Assembly: GCA_020442095.1 (NCBI GenBank) | Contig: JAGRKY010000269.1 | Location: 1-6,744, forward strand | DNA length: 6,744 nucleotides | Reading direction: 5' to 3' | Source of the DNA: Bauldia sp. | GTDB lineage: Bacteria > Pseudomonadota > Alphaproteobacteria > Rhizobiales > Kaistiaceae | Part shown: positions 5,332-6,744 of the stretch, in pieces | How the letters are laid out: the number at the start of each line of letters is the position of its first letter | Position numbering within the stretch: the stretch's first letter is position 1 | Translations under genes and position numbers: made by a program | The notes under the pieces: model-generated | What the model was told of the DNA's origin: nothing | The model's input: only the letters and a program-made list of their open reading frames with translations | Databases searched by the model: none

Positions 5332-6114
5332 ATGGCTGACAGACAGAAACGGGCGATCGTCACGGGCGCGGCGATGGGGATCGGGCGCGCCGTGGCCGAG
5401 AAACTGGCGTCCCAGGGCGTGAAACTGGTCCTGGTCGATCGCGCTGCGGGGGAACTCGAGGCCGTTGCCGAGGCGCTACGCGCCGGCGGCGCCGAAGTGG
5501 TGACTGTGGTCGGCTCGACCGACGATCCGGCTGTCGCCGATCGCGCCGTGGCTGCCGCGAAGGAGCACTTCGGCGGCCTCGACATGCTGTCCCACAACGC
5601 CGGCATCCAGCGCTACGGGACGGTCGAGACGACTGATCCGGCGCTTTGGGACGAGGTGATGAACGTCAACCTCAAGGCGGCCTATCTCTTTTCCCGCGCC
5701 GCGATGCCGCTGCTCCGCGAGAGCCGCGGCGCCGTCGTCCACATGAGCTCGGCGCAGGGCCTCGCCAGCCAGGAAGGCGTGCTCGCCTACACCACCGCCA
5801 AGCACGGCCTGATCGGCCTGGTGAACTCGATGGCGGTCGACTACGCCCCGCTCGGCGTCCGCGTGAACGCGGTCGCTCCGGGGGCGGTCGACACGCCGAT
5901 GCTCAAGGATGCGCTCGACCTCAATGAGGACCCGGCCGCCATCCGGCGCGAACTCGACCACATGCACCCGATGGGTCGGACCGCCAGCGCCGGGGAGATC
6001 GCGGCGGTGGTCGCCTTCCTGCTCTCGGACGAGGCCTCTTTCGTGACCGGCGAGGTGGTGCGGGTCGACGGCGGACTGCTTTCCCGTATCGGCGGCTCGC
6101 CGCGCAAGGAATGA
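5332..6114 (+). CDS. Classical SDR-family oxidoreductase, candidate mannonate oxidoreductase
   Basis: 260 aa, a typical classical short-chain dehydrogenase. Motifs are TGAAMGIG (11-18, nucleotide loop), Asp36 at the end of beta-2 (favours NAD over NADP), HNAG (88-91), MNVNLKAA (110-117, Asn113), SS at 139-140 with Ser140 catalytic, YTTAK (Tyr153, Lys157), and [10 protein letters not shown] (181-190). The ATG has a good ribosome binding site (GAGGTGGG). Substrate cannot be read directly. The operator shared with the uxuA operon and the absence of a long-chain UxuB in the window point to fructuronate reductase (D-fructuronate + NADH <-> D-mannonate), for which SDR enzymes are known in other bacteria (B. 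subtilis UxuB/YjmF). Alternatives are another sugar or sugar-acid dehydrogenase of the gluconate 5-dehydrogenase or glucose dehydrogenase type. A 4-nt gap separates it from the ABC ATPase. Confidence 0.9.
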   Translation: MADRQKRAIVTGAAMGIGRAVAEKLASQGVKLVLVDRAAGELEAVAEALRAGGAEVVTVVGSTDDPAVADRAVAAAKEHFGGLDMLSHNAGIQRYGTVETTDPALWDEVMNVNLKAAYLFSRAAMPLLRESRGAVVHMSSAQGLASQEGVLAYTTAKHGLIGLVNSMAVDYAPLGVRVNAVAPGAVDTPMLKDALDLNEDPAAIRRELDHMHPMGRTASAGEIAAVVAFLLSDEASFVTGEVVRVDGGLLSRIGGSPRKE

Positions 6115-6118
6115 TCCC

Positions 6119-6744
<626 letters not shown>

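Overview
The window reads as chromosomal DNA of a GC-rich alphaproteobacterium, most likely of the Hyphomicrobiales (Rhizobiales). The coding frames have strongly G/C third positions, the partial tRNA-Cys has an alphaproteobacterial-type sequence, and the gene content (a uronate catabolic cluster beside a CUT1-type ABC ATPase, and a Tat-exported multicopper oxidase) fits that group. The genus cannot be named from this sequence.

Left part (1-2262, minus strand). The window opens inside a tRNA-Cys gene, with a plausible promoter just upstream of it. A copper-type unit follows, transcribed leftward from a promoter at about 2233-2262: a membrane-anchored monohaem cytochrome c (1748-2179), a small overlapping ORF of unknown function (1591-1767), and a Tat-exported multicopper oxidase with all copper ligands (203-1594). 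The spacer of that promoter is filled by a perfect 9-bp inverted repeat of the CsoR/RcnR type, so a copper- or metal-responsive repressor encoded elsewhere is the likely regulator.

Middle (2263-2494). No gene is visible. This stretch separates the two head-to-head units and holds an imperfect inverted repeat plus the promoter/operator of the next operon.

Right part (2495-6744, plus strand). A tightly packed operon encodes mannonate dehydratase (uxuA), a PfkB-family sugar kinase and a KDPG aldolase. Together they give D-mannonate -> 2-keto-3-deoxygluconate (KDG) -> KDPG -> pyruvate + glyceraldehyde 3-phosphate. A strong intrinsic terminator closes it. The next promoter begins directly at the terminator's T tract and drives an SDR-family dehydrogenase, a candidate mannonate oxidoreductase (fructuronate reductase), and the first 208 codons of a MalK/UgpC-type ABC transporter ATPase that runs off the window.

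The two sugar units carry the same 15-bp element (14/15 identical, TTGAC followed by A or T and then ACCATGGTA), in which a -35-like TTGACA/T abuts a perfect ACCATGGT palindrome. One regulator therefore probably controls both, making this a uronate or uronate-oligosaccharide uptake and catabolism regulon. No regulator gene, UxaC isomerase, substrate-binding protein or permease lies in the window. I see no mobile elements, CRISPR arrays or evident novel defence system; the best leads are the two operators, the small coupled ORF, and the non-standard enzymes at two pathway steps.
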